From the NCBI GenBank assembly GCA_029552945.1, contig JAKPDD010000029.1, positions 1-58,435 of the forward strand: 58,435 nt of DNA. The letters run 5' to 3'. The DNA is from Spirochaetota bacterium (GTDB lineage Bacteria > Spirochaetota > GWB1-36-13 > JAKPDD01). The first letter of the stretch is position 1, and the number at the start of each line of letters is the position of its first letter. Position numbers and translations under genes: made by a program. This document shows positions 1 through 8,110 of this stretch, piece by piece. The notes under the pieces are model-generated. The model did not search any database. It was not told the origin of the DNA and saw only the letters and a list, made by a program, of their open reading frames with translations.

Positions 1-1398
1 TGTTGTAATACCTGATGCTGTTGTAAGAGATACACTTGTAATACCTGTGTTAGTTCCATTTGGTAATGCACCTATGTTCTTCGGTTTCTTGTAGTATTCA
101 TCTGACTTACCGCTAGTTGTTTCATACACTTCTATAATATACCCTGCTGCATCTACCATATCATTAAAGGTGAAAATAACATCTCTGTTACCATCTGTTG
201 AATCTCTATCATAATCAGGGCCACCATTATCTGATATTACACCAATATCTGTAACAGAGAGATTTATAAGTATTCCATCAGAATATGCCCAATTTGAAAC
301 ATTACCACTTTTATCTACAGCTCTTACTCTGATATAAACAATTTCATTATCATCAAAAGTTTCTGAACCTATACCTGATGTAATTATATATGTGGAGTTT
401 CCTGAATTGTATGAACTTGACCAGTTTGAACCATCATCACTTGTTTGAACTTCATAGTAGTCAATACCAGAGCCTGAATCTGAAAAACCAGACCATGTAA
501 ATAATATTGATGTTGAGTTTGAGTATACTCCAGGGTCCTGAACTGTTCCTGAAATTGGTATTGAAAGGTCAATTCCTATTGCAACGCTTATCATAGCAGC
601 TGATCTGTTACCAGATGCATCATATGACTTTACAGCAATATAATATTTTTTACTGTCTTGACCGTCAAATTGGAAAATTACTTTAGAACTATTTACTACC
701 CATTCGGATCCATCCCATCCATATATTATATTAGATACACCTGTTGTTATTGTCCCCTCGTTTGCAGTACCAGGGTTTATTTCAGTTCCTGTGAATGTAG
801 CTGTACCTGTTGCAGGTATATCTTTCACAAAAATATCTCTTGTCCCATCTGTGATATTGTATAGTACTATCTCATAACCCTTTACGTTTGAATTAAATAT
901 CCAGTAATATTTTACTGTATTTCCCTCGGTTATATTGTGATATGAATCACTATTTATATCGTTCTCATCCTTTATCTGACCTATTATTTCAGGGTTAGTG
1001 TTATCTATAGTATATGTAACAGATATTGTAGTTGTATTTCTTTTATAGTCAGTGTCTGTTGCTCTTATATATATTGTATATGTGCCAAATGTTGCTCCCC
1101 ATGCAGATAATGAATCAACAGTAAAAGACCAGTTAGTTGTACCATTTGCAAGTTTCCAGGTAGCTTTATTATCAACGCTTATCTCTATTTTAAGTACGTC
1201 ATTGTCAGAATCTTTTGCTTTACCTACAAGTATAAAACTACCACTTAGTACTTGAGAAGTAGAGGGATATTCAACTATTATTTCAGGGCCTTTTATATCT
1301 TCTTCATCAACGCCATAAAATGGATTTTTAGTTTTACATCCTGCTGCTATAAATATTATTATTAGTATAATACTGTTTAATAGAATATGTTTTTTCAT
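1..1398 (-). CDS. FN3/Ig-like domain lipoprotein, C-terminus cut by window edge
   Basis: Minus-strand frame open for 466 codons from an ATG at 1398 to the window edge without a stop; a GAGGG ribosome site precedes the start. The N-terminus is a lipoprotein signal: Lys-Lys, hydrophobic stretch, then lipobox I-A-A-G-C with Cys about residue 20. Residues about 35-150 look like bacterial Ig/cadherin-like repeats (pattern SGSFILVGKAKDSDND, then VTYTIDNTNPEI). Around 280-380 is a fibronectin type III-like module (FTWSGFSDSGSGIDYYEVQ, later IVYIRVRAVDKSGN). The repeated TIDNTNPEI and VTDIG linkers are typical of tandem surface modules. Probably a surface or periplasmic lipoprotein; ligand unknown. 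The total length cannot be judged because the 3' end lies outside. Confidence 0.85.
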   Translation of the reverse strand, partial: MKKHILLNSIILIIIFIAAGCKTKNPFYGVDEEDIKGPEIIVEYPSTSQVLSGSFILVGKAKDSDNDVLKIEISVDNKATWKLANGTTNWSFTVDSLSAWGATFGTYTIYIRATDTDYKRNTTTISVTYTIDNTNPEIIGQIKDENDINSDSYHNITEGNTVKYYWIFNSNVKGYEIVLYNITDGTRDIFVKDIPATGTATFTGTEINPGTANEGTITTGVSNIIYGWDGSEWVVNSSKVIFQFDGQDSKKYYIAVKSYDASGNRSAAMISVAIGIDLSIPISGTVQDPGVYSNSTSILFTWSGFSDSGSGIDYYEVQTSDDGSNWSSSYNSGNSTYIITSGIGSETFDDNEIVYIRVRAVDKSGNVSNWAYSDGILINLSVTDIGVISDNGGPDYDRDSTDGNRDVIFTFNDMVDAAGYIIEVYETTSGKSDEYYKKPKNIGALPNGTNTGITSVSLTTASGITT

Positions 1399-1657
1399 TT
1401 AATGACCCTCTAACTATAATACTTCCCTAATGTTATATTATAATTTTTTTTATTTGTATTTCAAATTTTTTTGTTTTTTATTCTCTTAATAATATTAGAA
1501 TTTCTTTAGATATTAAAATTCGATCAAAAAGAAATAAAATATTTTGTTTTTTTAAATAGTTAAGATTTATGAACTGTAGAAAATCTATTTGTAATTTAAC
1601 TTAAAAAAATATATTTATTTACTTATTAAAAATGAAACTTTATTGTATTTTGATTAA

Positions 1658-1731
1658 TGGGCCCACCAGGACTTGAACCTGGGACCTATTGATTATGAGT
1701 CAACCGCTCTAACCGACTGAGCTATGGGACC
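1658..1731 (-). tRNA. tRNA with CAT anticodon (Ile2 or elongator Met)
   Basis: Minus-strand cloverleaf of 74 nt: D-arm GCTC/GAGC, anticodon stem GTTGA/TCAAT with loop CTCATAA (anticodon CAT), T-arm CCAGG-TTCAAGT-CCTGG, discriminator A, CCA not encoded. The anticodon loop fits both elongator tRNA-Met and the lysidine-modified tRNA-Ile2; general resemblance to tRNA-Ile2 is my impression only. In the acceptor stem GGTCCCA faces TGGGCCC, so base 3 (U) opposes C70, an unusual mismatch where G3:C70 would be expected. Confidence 0.9.
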
Positions 1732-1748
1732 TTAAAAAAGACTATTTA

Positions 1749-1777
1749 AATATAACAAATATCGAATTTAGAGTCAA
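1749..1777 (-). promoter_or_regulatory. sigma70-type promoter for the tRNA(CAT) gene
   Basis: On the minus strand there is TTGACT (1777-1772), a 17-base spacer, and TATATT (1754-1749). The -10 box ends 17 bases before the tRNA 5' end. Both hexamers and the spacing fit the vegetative consensus well even against the A+T-rich background. Confidence 0.65.
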
Positions 1778-1882
1778 TTTTTTATAATTATATTTTTTAA
1801 AATTTTAAAAATTTTATTGATTTATTTAAATTTTTGTTAATTATTTAATTTAATATTATATCAAAAATATTCGGGGTATTTT

Positions 1883-3310
1883 ATGAAAATTAGGTCTTTT
1901 TATTATAAAGCTGGAATAAAGATAAAAATAGCTTTAAGTTTTATATTTCTTGTATGTTTAATAATATTTTTTTCATCTTTTCAAACATATGATAACCAAA
2001 AGATGATTATTAATGAAACTGTTGAAAACTTTGTTAGTGGCTATATAAATAGTAGCAGTAAAGTTTTATTGGAATATATAACACTTGACCAACCACTTGA
2101 TATTCTTATTTTTATTAAAAACTTTGCAGTAAGTCTTCCCCAAATTAAAAACATTATTGTTTATCAGACAGTTAATACAAAAAACCTAAAGTTAATAGAA
2201 AATAAGAGTGGAAAGGTTTCTAATACTGAAAAAAGTGTTATTACTGATCTTTTACCGCCAGCTTATTACCAGATATTTAATTTTGGGTTTTATGTAGATC
2301 CGTCATTTGCTAAAATTAGAAAGTTAGAGGTTGATGATAATATTGTCTTCAGTTATCCTATAGTATTTATTAAAGATAGAGTTGAGCTTGATAAAGAATA
2401 TGTAAGAATGGTTGGATATATGAATATATATTTTTCAAAGACAGCACTTTATCAACCAATTAAAGATACTGTATATTCAATGATAAATGTTTCTCTATTC
2501 TGGCTTTTTATTGGGATAGTACTTGTTTTTATTTTTTCTTTTTTAATTACAAAACCTATTTATTTAATTATATCTGCTGTTAAAAGAATAAGGGGAGGTG
2601 ATCTTGGCTTTACTATTGAGATAAAGAGTTCTGATGAGTTTGGACTTTTAAGTTCTCAGTTTAATGATATGTTAATACATTTAAGGGAAAAGCTTGAGAT
2701 GCAAAAGTTTGTTTCCAGACAAACGACAAAGGTTATAGAAAGTAAGGTAAGAGAGGGTGGGGGGCTTGAGCCTCATAGGGAAAATGTTGTTGTCTTTTTT
2801 GCTGATATAAGAGGATTTACAACTATCTCAGAGGCTTTGGACCCTACCAGAGTTATAGAGTTACTTAATTTTTATTTTGAAGAGATGTCGAAAATAGTTA
2901 TTGAAAATGGTGGGGATATTGACAAGTATGTTGGTGATCAGATATTTGCTGTGTTTAGAGGTGATGATAAAGAGAAAAAAGCTGTTCATACTGCTATAAG
3001 AATACAGGAGATGATAAGATCTAAAAATAATGAAATAAATACAGAGTACAAACTTGAAGTTGGAATTGGGATTAACTCTGGTGAAGTTGTTGCTGGTAAG
3101 ATGGGTAGTAGTATAAGAATGGACTATACTGTAATAGGTGATGTTGTAAATACTGGTGCAAGATTATGTTCAATTGCAGGTGGTGGTGAGATTGTTGTAT
3201 CTCAAAATATCCAGGAATTGTTAAGTAATACATATTCTTTTGTTAAGAAAGATAAAATAAAACTTAAAGGTAAGAGTAAAGAGGTAATAGCTTATAGTGT
3301 TTTATACTAG
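1883..3310 (+). CDS. Membrane-bound class III adenylate cyclase with HAMP domain
   Basis: 475 residues: TM1 about 15-33, extracytoplasmic sensor region 34-200, TM2 about 203-223, HAMP about 224-275 and a C-terminal class III cyclase catalytic domain 300-475. Catalytic residues are all visible: metal-binding D308 (FADIRGF) and D352 (KYVGDQIF), adenine-selecting K348 and T416 (MDYTVIGD), transition-state N423 and R427 (VVNTGAR). The Lys/Thr pair favours ATP over GTP, so cAMP is the likely product. The sensor region was not recognised. Start is an ATG after a weak GGGG stretch. It converges on map, with an A/T hairpin between them. A role in environmental cAMP signalling is inferred from the architecture. 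Confidence 0.9.
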   Translation: MKIRSFYYKAGIKIKIALSFIFLVCLIIFFSSFQTYDNQKMIINETVENFVSGYINSSSKVLLEYITLDQPLDILIFIKNFAVSLPQIKNIIVYQTVNTKNLKLIENKSGKVSNTEKSVITDLLPPAYYQIFNFGFYVDPSFAKIRKLEVDDNIVFSYPIVFIKDRVELDKEYVRMVGYMNIYFSKTALYQPIKDTVYSMINVSLFWLFIGIVLVFIFSFLITKPIYLIISAVKRIRGGDLGFTIEIKSSDEFGLLSSQFNDMLIHLREKLEMQKFVSRQTTKVIESKVREGGGLEPHRENVVVFFADIRGFTTISEALDPTRVIELLNFYFEEMSKIVIENGGDIDKYVGDQIFAVFRGDDKEKKAVHTAIRIQEMIRSKNNEINTEYKLEVGIGINSGEVVAGKMGSSIRMDYTVIGDVVNTGARLCSIAGGGEIVVSQNIQELLSNTYSFVKKDKIKLKGKSKEVIAYSVLY

Positions 3311-3327
3311 TTAATAATTTTAAAGTT

Positions 3328-3352
3328 AAAAATTTTATAAATAAAATTTTTT
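3328..3352. terminator. A/T-only bidirectional terminator hairpin
   Basis: A 10-bp perfect stem (3328-3337 with 3342-3351) and a 4-base loop made only of A and T, with T-runs on both strands, placed between two convergent genes. Typical position for a shared terminator; the stem is weak because it has no G:C pair. Confidence 0.5.
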
Positions 3353-3357
3353 ATTTT

Positions 3358-4140
3358 CTATATTTCCCAGAATGTCAGGATCTCTGGTGCTTTATCTGTT
3401 ATAACTATAGTGTGTTCATAGTGTGCAGATGGTTTTCCGTCAGCTGTCCTTACTGTCCATGAATCTTTATCTATTTTTATGTCTTTTGACCCAGCGTTTA
3501 TCATAGGTTCTATTGCAAGTGTCATTCCTTTTCTGAGTTTTATTTTTGAAAGTCCTTTTATTCTATAATTTGGGATTTGTGGTGGTTCATGTAATTTTTT
3601 ACCAACTCCATGCCCTACAAACTCTCTTACAACAGAAAAATTATTTTCTTCAACTATTGTCTGTATTATATTTGATATGTCAAAAAGAGTTCTCCCTTCT
3701 CTTGCTATTGAGATTGCAGACATTAATGCTTTTAAAGTTACATTGCATAATTTTTCCTTTATATCATCAACTTTCCCAACTTTAAATGTATAAGATGAAT
3801 CCACATGAAATTTGTTCTTATAAAATCCTATATCTATTCCAACTATGTCTCCCTCTTTGAGCTTTTCCTCTTTATTTGGTATTCCATGTATTACTACATC
3901 ATTTACAGAAATACATGATGCTGCAGGATATCCTTCATATCCTTTAAATGATGGTACCCCCCCATTTGATAGTATAAGGTCTTCTATTATTTTGTCTATC
4001 TCGAATGTTGATATACCAGGTTTTACATATTCTTTTATTTTTCCGAATATTTTTCCTAATATTTTTCCATTAATCCTCATATATTCTATTTCTATTGAGT
4101 TTTTAATTACAATTTCTTTAATATCTTTTGTTGTTATCAA
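3358..4140 (-). CDS. map: Methionine aminopeptidase, type I
   Basis: Removes the initiator methionine from nascent proteins. 260 residues, normal length for type I. The five metal ligands are present: D103 (GIDIG), D114 (FHVD), H177 (VGHGVG), E211 (AIEPM) and E242 (YEHT); the substrate-positioning H85 (VIHGIP) is also seen. The start is TTG at 4140, overlapping the TGA stop of the upstream gene as TTGA, with AGAGGT six bases ahead; the next ATG (residue 21) would cut the conserved N-terminus. It is therefore probably translationally coupled to the upstream flippase-like gene. Confidence 0.95.
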   Translation of the reverse strand: MITTKDIKEIVIKNSIEIEYMRINGKILGKIFGKIKEYVKPGISTFEIDKIIEDLILSNGGVPSFKGYEGYPAASCISVNDVVIHGIPNKEEKLKEGDIVGIDIGFYKNKFHVDSSYTFKVGKVDDIKEKLCNVTLKALMSAISIAREGRTLFDISNIIQTIVEENNFSVVREFVGHGVGKKLHEPPQIPNYRIKGLSKIKLRKGMTLAIEPMINAGSKDIKIDKDSWTVRTADGKPSAHYEHTIVITDKAPEILTFWEI

Positions 4141-5162
4141 TTTTTTACCTCTTTATGGTGTGAAAAATAGTAGAGTATTCTTGAGATCATTACCCCTGAA
4201 AATAAAACAATAATATGGAAGGTAAAAAAACGCCAGATTGTTATAAAAGTTGGTATATCTTTTTTTTGCATGAAAAGCCCAAATATTATTGCTGCAAGTA
4301 TGTCAGTTGTTCCACTTGATCCAGGGGTTATTGAAAAATAGTTAACAGCTGTTATCATAAATTGTAGCCCAATAAACTTTGTTATGTTTATTGAATTACT
4401 AAATAGTAAAAGTATCGGAAATATAGATATAAACCTGACAAACCATATTAAGAATGTTAAAATAAATATAAGTATAATATCAATAAAGTTTGACTTAAAT
4501 GATGACTTTATATGTCTGTTAAATACTTCTATCTCTCTTATTAATCTTATTTTTGTATGATACATTTTATGAGACTTTATTAGCTTTATTTTCCCTAATA
4601 ATTTTATGAATATAAAACCTATTTTTTTTAATATTTTAGGCTTTGCTATTGAAAAATAAGAAAAACCAAAAAAATATATTATAGCTATTAAACTACCAAT
4701 TATAAAAAACTGAAGTGTTTTTGATTCAAGTACAGAGGGAAATAGAGGTATAGATATAAATCCCGCAATAAAAAGTATAATTATTGTATAGAGTGTCTGG
4801 ATATACGAGATTGTAACTGATTCTCCCAGGCTCAATCCCTCTTTATGCATTATATATATTGATAATGGTTGCCCTCCACCACCAAAAGGTGTTATTGCTG
4901 ATAAGAACTCGTGCCCAACTATAGAATCAAGACATGTTTTGAGTTTTATTTTTTTATTGAGTGTCTTTGCTATCATTTTTATTCTTAAAACTTCAATAAT
5001 TATACTTGAAAGAGATATTATGGTTGCAAGTATTGTAAATTTTAGTGGGATTATTGAAATATCTATTTTTTCTTCATGAAGTAGAGTGATAAAAAATATA
5101 CTACCGGATGATATTATGAGGAAAATTAAAAAGTTTCTTATTAATTTTAAAGATTTTTTCAT
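4137..5162 (-). CDS. Lysylphosphatidylglycerol synthase TM region/YbhN-like flippase-family membrane protein
   Basis: 341 residues with about eight hydrophobic segments and no soluble domain. The motifs SAITPFGGGGQPLSIYIMHK (about residues 80-100) and NYFSITPGSSGTTD in the C-terminal half match the family of integral membrane proteins related to the transmembrane part of MprF (UPF0104/YbhN/AglD2). Members are linked to flipping or modifying lipids; the substrate here is unknown. I use the ATG at 5162, with GAGGG just upstream, rather than the TTG at 5174 that would sit inside this ribosome site. Overlaps map by one TTGA. Confidence 0.8.
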   Translation of the reverse strand: MKKSLKLIRNFLIFLIISSGSIFFITLLHEEKIDISIIPLKFTILATIISLSSIIIEVLRIKMIAKTLNKKIKLKTCLDSIVGHEFLSAITPFGGGGQPLSIYIMHKEGLSLGESVTISYIQTLYTIIILFIAGFISIPLFPSVLESKTLQFFIIGSLIAIIYFFGFSYFSIAKPKILKKIGFIFIKLLGKIKLIKSHKMYHTKIRLIREIEVFNRHIKSSFKSNFIDIILIFILTFLIWFVRFISIFPILLLFSNSINITKFIGLQFMITAVNYFSITPGSSGTTDILAAIIFGLFMQKKDIPTFITIWRFFTFHIIVLFSGVMISRILYYFSHHKEVKN

Positions 5163-5230
5163 TAAATCCCTCAATGAAATTTTATAAACATATAAAAATT
5201 AATTAATAGATACTATTTTTTCTGCAAAAT

Positions 5231-5845
5231 TTATTTTTTTATCCATCCTATTATACATGTTATTGATTTTTCGGGATCCATTATATACTTTTCATTAATT
5301 TTTATTCCAAGTCTTTTTTCAGTATCTATAAACTCGAGAAATTGTTTCTGAAAACTAAGCGGAATATCTATGTATCCCGGGCTTATTCTCTGGGTTGTAT
5401 TATAACCCTGAATATTTGCATATGATATTATCATTTTATTAATATCTTCTATAATTTGCTCAATTATTTCAGATTCTATTGCATCCAGAAAAAAATATTC
5501 GGTAAGAGAATTTTTTTTATCTTTAAGAAGGTTAAATGCTTCTTTACCCAATGTTGCTGCTGCAAATGATAATAATTTTGAATTGTTAAGTATTTTTATA
5601 GCTTTTTCACTTACAATTTCAATATTTTCCTGAGTTATTAGTTTATCAATATTTATACTTTTCACTGTAGTTGTTTTAATTGCTGCTTTTGGATGCCATA
5701 CTTTTCTAAGTTCGTTTATTAATGATTCAATTATTTTATACTCTTTAGTCTCTATATATTTTATATCAGGGTAACCTAACCTTCTTGCAATATTATTGTA
5801 TGGCATCTCTGATGGTTCTATATAATCAAAAAAATTAGAAATCAT
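5231..5845 (-). CDS. Stand-alone MetH reactivation-domain-like protein
   Basis: 204 residues. The C-terminal half carries the signature of the B12-dependent methionine synthase activation domain: QRISPGYIDIPLSFQKQFLE followed by KRLGIKINEKYIMDPEKS. In full-length MetH this domain binds AdoMet and reactivates cob(II)alamin. Here it is a separate protein, as seen in Thermotoga-type split systems; the rest of MetH is not in the window. The N-terminal half (PYNNIARRLGYP) also fits such split proteins. Overlaps the upstream thioredoxin-like gene by 11 bp. Function is inferred from the domain; moderately sure. Confidence 0.7.
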   Translation of the reverse strand: MISNFFDYIEPSEMPYNNIARRLGYPDIKYIETKEYKIIESLINELRKVWHPKAAIKTTTVKSINIDKLITQENIEIVSEKAIKILNNSKLLSFAAATLGKEAFNLLKDKKNSLTEYFFLDAIESEIIEQIIEDINKMIISYANIQGYNTTQRISPGYIDIPLSFQKQFLEFIDTEKRLGIKINEKYIMDPEKSITCIIGWIKK

Positions 5846-6296
5846 TATTTTTTATACCATTTATTATAAGAGAGGATAGGAAGATCTGATCATCTATAAA
5901 ACCTGTTATTCCATATATTTCTCTTTTATTTTTAAGTATAACAATTGCAGGTAGTGTAGAGACTCTGAAACTATTTTTTAAACCTGAGTTTGTATCTATA
6001 TTTATTGTTAATATAAAATAGTTTTCTTTAAGTTGAGCCAGGTCTAACTTATTTATAATTTCTTTCATTTTTATTGATTCTATTATGTTTTTAGAGTAAA
6101 AGTATATTATTGAATATTCTTTTTTGTTTATAAAAAATTGATAGTTCTCCTCCGTTGCTTCTGTAATATTTTTTATTCTGTTTTCCTCTGATAATTTTTT
6201 ATCTTTATTATCCTGTGAATAAGTAAAGTTATTTATATTTATAGTAAAAATACTTAAAATTAATATAATATAGTATATCTTTATTTTAAAATACAT
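5835..6296 (-). CDS. Secreted thioredoxin-fold protein lacking the CXXC motif
   Basis: 153 residues with an N-terminal hydrophobic signal segment (about 5-26). The central part reads like a thioredoxin fold: strand SIIYFYS, then KNIIESIKMKEII where WCxxC should stand, then NIDTN, and the cis-proline loop RVSTLPAIVILKN followed by GFID. There is no cysteine in the active-site position, so it is not a redox enzyme of the usual type; a binding or scaffold role is possible. Overlaps its neighbours by 11 bp on both sides, so it is in one transcription unit with the beta-barrel and the MetH-like gene. Confidence 0.6.
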   Translation of the reverse strand: MYFKIKIYYIILILSIFTININNFTYSQDNKDKKLSEENRIKNITEATEENYQFFINKKEYSIIYFYSKNIIESIKMKEIINKLDLAQLKENYFILTINIDTNSGLKNSFRVSTLPAIVILKNKREIYGITGFIDDQIFLSSLIINGIKNNDF

Positions 6297-6726
6297 ATCT
6301 TATTCCTAATCCTACTCCAAATCCAAAACTTGTTGATTCTATAAGATACATAGTAGGTGCAACTTCAAGAAATATTCTAAGTGGTATATCTTTTATAAGT
6401 ACAAATATACCTAAAGGTATTCTTATCCCTAATTTATTTTTGTCATCATTACTTTTTTCATTATTTGATTCTATCTGAAATGCTCCTCCAAGACCAGCAT
6501 ATAGTCCAAGAGATGGGGCTCCACTTATTATTCCAGACTTGTTGAATAAAAGATAGTCAATATTCATATTAAAATACTTATCTATGTCCCATCCAACACC
6601 AACCTGTATATTAACATATTCAAAACTTAAACCTGTTGGATTTCCTATTATAATACCAGCCTCAGGTGTGGAGAATGTTAATAATGGTAATAGTGTTAAA
6701 ATTAAAATAAAGATCCTTTTTTTCAT
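6286..6726 (-). CDS. Small outer-membrane beta-barrel protein (DUF3996-like)
   Basis: 146 residues with a signal peptide (KKRIFILILTLLPLLTFS). Mature part alternates glycine/aromatic strands: GIIIGNPTGLSFEYV, YAGLGGAF, GIRIPLGIFVLI, LRIFLEVAPTMYL, and ends in GLGIRYVF with the terminal Phe typical of barrels inserted by the BAM machinery. The GNPTGLSFEY and IRIPLG...FLEVAP pattern resembles the spirochaetal DUF3996 barrel family (Borrelia BAPKO_0422 type); this is a recollection, not a search. ATG follows AGGAGT. First gene of a short overlapping operon. Confidence 0.65.
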   Translation of the reverse strand: MKKRIFILILTLLPLLTFSTPEAGIIIGNPTGLSFEYVNIQVGVGWDIDKYFNMNIDYLLFNKSGIISGAPSLGLYAGLGGAFQIESNNEKSNDDKNKLGIRIPLGIFVLIKDIPLRIFLEVAPTMYLIESTSFGFGVGLGIRYVF

Positions 6727-6801
6727 GTTTTTACTCCTAAAGTGATATTATTAATTTATGATTTAAAAAATAACAAAAAAATTTTTAGTTAAAAATTAAA
6801 A

Positions 6802-7146
6802 CTAAGATTGGTAAAAACATAAAATCGCATGTTTAAAATAGTACTTTATTATGTTATTTTCTTCTATTGCTATTCTATATTTGTCAATAGCATGGAGTTT
6901 ACCTTCAACTTTTGAGTTGTTTGATAAAATTATTGTTATTTTTTTTCCTTTATTTTTTTCAAAAAAGTCTTCTTCCTGTGAATCATTGAATCCAAATGTT
7001 TTATATTTATTCTCAATCTTTTTCAGTGTAAGTTTAAGTAATTGAAGATTTTTTTCTATTTTTGATTGTTCTGTTTCTTTTGATTGATTTTGATTTGTAT
7101 TTTCTGTTTTAAATGTTTTTTTTATCTTTATCTTTTTACCTTCCAT
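6802..7146 (-). CDS. hfq: Hfq-like Sm protein with N-terminal extension
   Basis: 114 residues. Residues 60-113 align with the Hfq Sm fold: a short helix EEDFFEKNKGKK, Sm1 strands ITIILSNNSKVEGKLHAIDKYRIAI, and the Sm2 block YYFKHAILCF, equivalent to the YKHAI signature of Hfq. Hfq is a hexameric RNA chaperone pairing small RNAs with mRNAs. Unlike usual Hfq, the domain is at the C-terminus, behind about 60 residues rich in Lys, Gln, Glu and Asn, and it has no disordered C-tail. ATG at 7146 follows AGGAGA with good spacing. Monocistronic. Sm domain is fairly sure; true Hfq function is inferred. Confidence 0.7.
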   Translation of the reverse strand: MEGKKIKIKKTFKTENTNQNQSKETEQSKIEKNLQLLKLTLKKIENKYKTFGFNDSQEEDFFEKNKGKKITIILSNNSKVEGKLHAIDKYRIAIEENNIIKYYFKHAILCFYQS

Positions 7147-7285
7147 ATCTTTCTCCTGTTTATCTTGAAAGTTGTTATTATAAAATTATCGAGAAATTTT
7201 TAATTTTTATTAGATTAATGTTTTAACTAAAAAAAATATAGTCTATTTCTTAAATTAAGATAGATTAATAGTTTTGATTATAAAA

Positions 7286-7316
7286 ATTAAACCCCTGATA
7301 GAAATCTATCAGGGAA
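7286..7316 (-). terminator. Intrinsic terminator after the beta-barrel gene
   Basis: Perfect 9-bp stem CCCTGATAG (7293-7301) with CTATCAGGG (7306-7314), 4-base loop. Read on the minus strand it lies 13 bases after the stop codon of the gene at 7327-7818 and is followed by TTTAATTTTTAT. Confidence 0.75.
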
Positions 7317-7326
7317 AATGATTTTT

Positions 7327-7818
7327 TTAGAATCCTAAATTAATTCCTGCAAGTATCATTAAGTGAGATAGGTTATCTTTTACATTAACATATCTTAATT
7401 CTAAGAAAGGAGAAATAAGAGGAAGTGGTAACTCATATCCTGCAAAAATATTAAACCCATTTTTACTTTCTGTATCTGATGAACCGAAAGGAGACTCTGC
7501 TTTTACAAAATGAATTCCAGTTCCAATACCACCATATATTCCAATAAATGGAACTTTTAAGGCTACATTAATGTTTAATGCTGTATCTTTTATTTTAAGG
7601 TCTGAATAGTCTTTATGTGATGCACTGAAATACATAACCTCACCTGATACCTTTACTATCATAAAGCTCATTCCAAGGTCAAATCCAAAGGCAGGCAAAC
7701 TGCTGTAATCTTTAAAATTATCAGTTACGCCTTTCATATAACCTGCTTTTAGACCTATTTCTACTGCAAATGTATTTACAGTAAAAAGGATAAGTAATAG
7801 ATATACTACTCTTTTCAT
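7327..7818 (-). CDS. Outer-membrane beta-barrel protein
   Basis: 163 residues; signal peptide KRVVYLLLILFTVNTFA, then alternating strands such as IGLKAGYMKGV, FGFDLGMSFMIVKVSGEVMYF, GIYGGIGTGIHFV, FNIFAGYELPL, FLELRYVNV, ending in MILAGINLGF with a terminal Phe. This is a typical 8-stranded OmpA/OmpX-size barrel. No enzyme or ligand motif seen. Own ribosome site (GGAGGT before ATG) and own terminator, so monocistronic. Confidence 0.75.
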   Translation of the reverse strand: MKRVVYLLLILFTVNTFAVEIGLKAGYMKGVTDNFKDYSSLPAFGFDLGMSFMIVKVSGEVMYFSASHKDYSDLKIKDTALNINVALKVPFIGIYGGIGTGIHFVKAESPFGSSDTESKNGFNIFAGYELPLPLISPFLELRYVNVKDNLSHLMILAGINLGF

Positions 7819-8003
7819 AAATTACCTCCAATTTTTTTCTTTTTTTATAACTTACTAATATATATAATATAATCAGTTTTTTAAAAACAGTAAAAAAAAT
7901 TTTAATTTATTTTACATTTAGGTATATGTTAACCAAGAGTTTTTAGTTTTATTTTATAATAATATATTTATTTAAATTGAATTTTAGTTTTTGAATTTTT
8001 AGT

Positions 8004-8032
8004 TAAAGTTTATATCAATTAAAAACCGAAAG
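8004..8032 (+). promoter_or_regulatory. Possible sigma28-like promoter of the chemoreceptor gene
   Basis: TAAAGTTT (8004-8011) matches the flagellar sigma28 -35 element exactly; 13 bases later comes ACCGAAAG (8025-8032), sharing CCGA with the -10 consensus GCCGATAA. The spacer is two bases longer than the usual 11. It lies about 80 bases before the receptor start, a suitable place for a motility-class promoter. Confidence 0.35.
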
Positions 8033-8110
8033 ATTAATATTAAAACTTGAAATTTATTTTGGTAATTTTATAATTATCTCATATATACTGGCAATACTCA
8101 GGAGGGATTA

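Noticed and set aside
658-1255. Plus-strand frames of 60-70 codons (658-864, 1052-1255)
   Set aside because: They lie antisense within the continuous minus-strand lipoprotein frame, have no ribosome site and give Ser/Cys/Tyr-rich nonsense.
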